Part shown: piece by piece, positions 62,115 to 64,000 of the stretch
How the letters are laid out: every line of letters starts with the position of its first letter
Position numbering within the stretch: position 1 is the first letter of the stretch
Made by a program: the position numbers and the translations under genes
Assembly: GCF_000011965.2 (NCBI RefSeq)
Contig: NC_006569.1
Span: 186,001-250,000 of the forward strand
From: Ruegeria pomeroyi DSS-3
GTDB lineage: Bacteria; Pseudomonadota; Alphaproteobacteria; Rhodobacterales; Rhodobacteraceae
Length of the DNA stretch: 64,000 bases
Reading direction: 5' to 3'
The notes under the pieces: generated by a model
What the model saw: only the letters and a program-made list of their open reading frames with translations
Told to the model about the DNA's origin: nothing
Database searches by the model: none

Positions 62115-63326
62115 ATGTTCCGGCTCACCGAATACATGCACCAGCTGATCGCACCGACCCCGGTGCGCCAGCGCCGTCCCGGCCCGGTGAAACCGGTGGT
62201 GATCTGGAACCTGACCCGGCGCTGCAACCTGAAATGCCGCCACTGCTATACCGTCTCGGCGGATGTGGATTTTCCCGGCGAGCTGAGCCATGAACAGGCC
62301 ATGGAAACACTGGAGGATCTGGGCCGGTTCAAGGTGCCCGCGATCATCCTGTCGGGAGGCGAGCCGCTGGACCGGTTCGATTTCTTCGACATCGCCATGC
62401 GCGCGCGCCAAATGGTGCCGATGCTGGCGCTCAGCACCAACGGCACCAGGATCCACGGTGAAACCGCCGACCGCATCGCCGATGTGGGCTTCAGCTATGT
62501 CGGTATCTCGCTCGACGGGATCGGCGCCACCAATGACTGGTTCCGGGGCGTCGAGGGCGCCTTCGCCGACGCCCTGCGCGGGGTCCGCGCCTGCAAGGCG
62601 CGCGGCATCAAGGTTGGCCTGCGCTTCTGCCTGACCGAAGGCACCCAGCACCATCTGCCCAACCTGCTTCAGCTCTGCGACGACGAGGGCGTGGACAAGT
62701 TCTATCTCAGCCACCTGGTCTATGCCGGGCGCGGCGACAAGAACCGGGGCGAGGATGCGGCGCATCTGCGCACACGCCACGCAATGGACCTGCTGCTGGA
62801 CCGCGCCTGGGTGGCCGCGGCCGAGGACATGCCTCTGGATATCGTAACCGGCAACAACGACGCCGACGCGGGTTATTTCCTGGACTGGGTGCGGCGCAAT
62901 TTCGATGCCGCGAAAGTGGCGCATATCCGCGCCCATCTGGCCGCCTGGGGTGGCAATTCCAGCGGGCTGGGCGTGGCCAATATCGACAACCTGGGCCGGG
63001 TGCATCCCGATACCTATTGGTCCGACTACACGGTGGGCAATGTGAAGACGGCGCCGTTTTCCCAGCTCTGGACCGGGGATGACCCGATGCTGGCGCTGCT
63101 GCGCACCCGGCCCCGCCCGCTCAAGGGCCGCTGCGGCGCCTGCACGCTCAAGGATGTCTGCGGCGGCAATACCCGCATCCGCGCCCTGCAATTGACCGGC
63201 GATCCCTGGGCCGAGGACCCGGCCTGTTACCTGTCCGATGCCGAGATCGGCGTGACGGGTTCGGACCGCCTGACCGTCACCCCGTTCCGAGGAAAGAAAC
63301 ATGACCCGGCGCATCAGTTCTTTTGA
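62115..63326 (+). CDS. nirJ: NirJ, radical SAM enzyme of haem d1 synthesis
   Basis: The 403-residue protein has the radical SAM cluster site [14 protein letters not shown], the SAM-binding [10 protein letters not shown] and a C-terminal SPASM-like Cys region ([19 protein letters not shown]). It removes the propionates of 12,18-didecarboxysirohaem. It follows GGAAAGGACC and ends beside the nirN start region. Confidence 0.95.
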   Translation: MFRLTEYMHQLIAPTPVRQRRPGPVKPVVIWNLTRRCNLKCRHCYTVSADVDFPGELSHEQAMETLEDLGRFKVPAIILSGGEPLDRFDFFDIAMRARQMVPMLALSTNGTRIHGETADRIADVGFSYVGISLDGIGATNDWFRGVEGAFADALRGVRACKARGIKVGLRFCLTEGTQHHLPNLLQLCDDEGVDKFYLSHLVYAGRGDKNRGEDAAHLRTRHAMDLLLDRAWVAAAEDMPLDIVTGNNDADAGYFLDWVRRNFDAAKVAHIRAHLAAWGGNSSGLGVANIDNLGRVHPDTYWSDYTVGNVKTAPFSQLWTGDDPMLALLRTRPRPLKGRCGACTLKDVCGGNTRIRALQLTGDPWAEDPACYLSDAEIGVTGSDRLTVTPFRGKKHDPAHQFF

Positions 63327-63375
63327 CTCCTGTCATCTTGGGGCCGCATCCGCTGCGCCTGCCGCTAGCGGAGGA

Positions 63376-63402
63376 GCCTCCGGCGGGAGTATTTGGAGCA
63401 AA
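63376..63402 (+). repeat. Possible roseobacter intergenic repeat before nirN
   Basis: GCCTCCGGCGGGAGTATTTGG lies between nirJ and nirN; GCCTCC pairs with GGCGGGAG-type bases to make a small hairpin. I recall very similar GCCTCCGGCGGGAGTATTT elements scattered through Rhodobacterales genomes, but cannot check this here. Only one copy was noticed in the window. Confidence 0.45.
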
Positions 63403-64000
63403 GTGAAATACGGGGTCTGTGCCCTGATGCTGGCCGGACCGGTGGTGGCGGGGCCGGCCGAGGACTATGCCGAATACTGTGCCAGCTGCCACGGCGCGGC
63501 GCGGCTGGGCGGGCTGGGACCGGCGCTGATCCCCGAGACGCTGGGCCGGATGCGCGGGCCGAAAGTGGCAGCCGTGATCCGCGAGGGCCGCACCGCAACC
63601 CAGATGCCGGGGTTCTCAGACACGCTGGACGAAGCGGCCATCGCCGCGCTGGCGGAGTATGTGAAAGAACCACTGGCCGAGATCCCCGCCTGGGGCGAGG
63701 GCGAGATCATGGCGAGCCGGGTGCTGGACGGCGACTATGTGGCCGCCGCCGCGCCGGTCTGGGACGCCGATCCGATGAACATCACCCTGGTGGTGGAAAC
63801 CGGCGATCATCATGTCAGCGTGCTGGATGGCGATACGTTCGACGTTCTCGACCGCTTCGAAACACCGTTCGCCGTGCATGGCGGACCCAAGTTCAGCCCC
63901 GACGGGCGCTATGTCTTCATCATGTCGCGCGACGGCTGGGTGCAGAAATACGACCTCTGGTCGCTGCAACAGGTGGGCCGGGTGCGCGCCGGTCTCAACA
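63403..64000 (+). CDS. nirN: NirN-like c/d1-type protein, 5' part (runs off the window)
   Basis: The GTG at 63403, behind TTGGAGC, gives a proper signal peptide (GVCALMLAGPVVAGPAE) followed by a cytochrome c motif, EYCASCHGAARLGG, with Met in ATQMPGFSDTL, then the start of a d1-type propeller (VETGDHHVSVLDGDTF, HGGPKFSPDGRYVFIMSRDG). An ATG at 63301 in the same frame overlaps nirJ and would place 34 odd residues before the signal peptide, so it is less likely. NirN completes haem d1 formation and resembles NirS. The gene continues past 64000. Confidence 0.88.
   Translation, partial: MKYGVCALMLAGPVVAGPAEDYAEYCASCHGAARLGGLGPALIPETLGRMRGPKVAAVIREGRTATQMPGFSDTLDEAAIAALAEYVKEPLAEIPAWGEGEIMASRVLDGDYVAAAAPVWDADPMNITLVVETGDHHVSVLDGDTFDVLDRFETPFAVHGGPKFSPDGRYVFIMSRDGWVQKYDLWSLQQVGRVRAGLN

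Overview
The window is GC-rich alphaproteobacterial DNA of the Roseobacter type. The 76-residue haem protein at 3812-4042 looks, from memory, the same as the crystallised hexameric tyrosine-coordinated haem protein (HTHP) of Silicibacter (Ruegeria) pomeroyi, so that species or a very close relative is the likely source. Most of the window is a nitrogen-oxide respiration and detoxification region. It is interrupted by an unrelated block with a protease/NTPase operon and a cyclic-nucleotide signalling pair.

Layout. 1-1519: end of a TRAP-type permease gene and a FAD amine/amino-acid dehydrogenase. 1676-6447: MOSC protein and Cys-tailed MarR regulator, divergent from a six-gene run (secreted unknown, HTHP, redoxin, second MOSC protein, ferredoxin-linked reductase, DUF3088-like). 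6528-8318: truncated oxyR and a badly damaged katA, both pseudogenes. 8488-12838: norSY-senC-orf1-type alternative NO reductase operon followed by an FNT channel and a cytochrome c, with nsrR divergent (12944-13426) and two palindromes between them. 13577-17904: cbb3 oxidase ccoNOQP with an upstream DUF2189 gene and a downstream 53-residue membrane protein. 17945-18364: truncated haemoglobin with its own NsrR-like site. 18477-28345: one co-directional run of haoA, haoB, a MocR regulator, ccmF, ccmG, ccmH, ccmI, hemA and ccmE.

28950-47939: hisD; a tightly coupled three-gene operon encoding a subtilisin-trypsin double protease, a trypsin-NTPase (with a frameshift) and a 1099-residue STAND-type NTPase; a Crp-family regulator divergent from that operon and tail-to-tail with a SAM-cyclase-ATPase; then BBE and DAO-type flavoenzymes, a DMT transporter and a Na/Pi cotransporter. 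48160-64000: cNOR operon norCBQDEF, a CorA/ZntB-like transporter, nnrS, and the cd1 nitrite reductase and haem d1 cluster nirSECFDLGHJN, with nirN running off the end. The norC and nirS promoters share almost identical Crp/Fnr-type boxes.

How the parts fit (inference): nirS makes NO from nitrite, cNOR and the norSY enzyme remove NO, NsrR controls norSY and globin, and HAO/HaoB oxidises hydroxylamine, with a neighbouring cytochrome c maturation set and extra ALA synthase to supply haem. The strongest candidate for an undescribed system is the protease-protease/NTPase-STAND operon at 30248-38325, with its divergent cyclic-nucleotide regulator pair.
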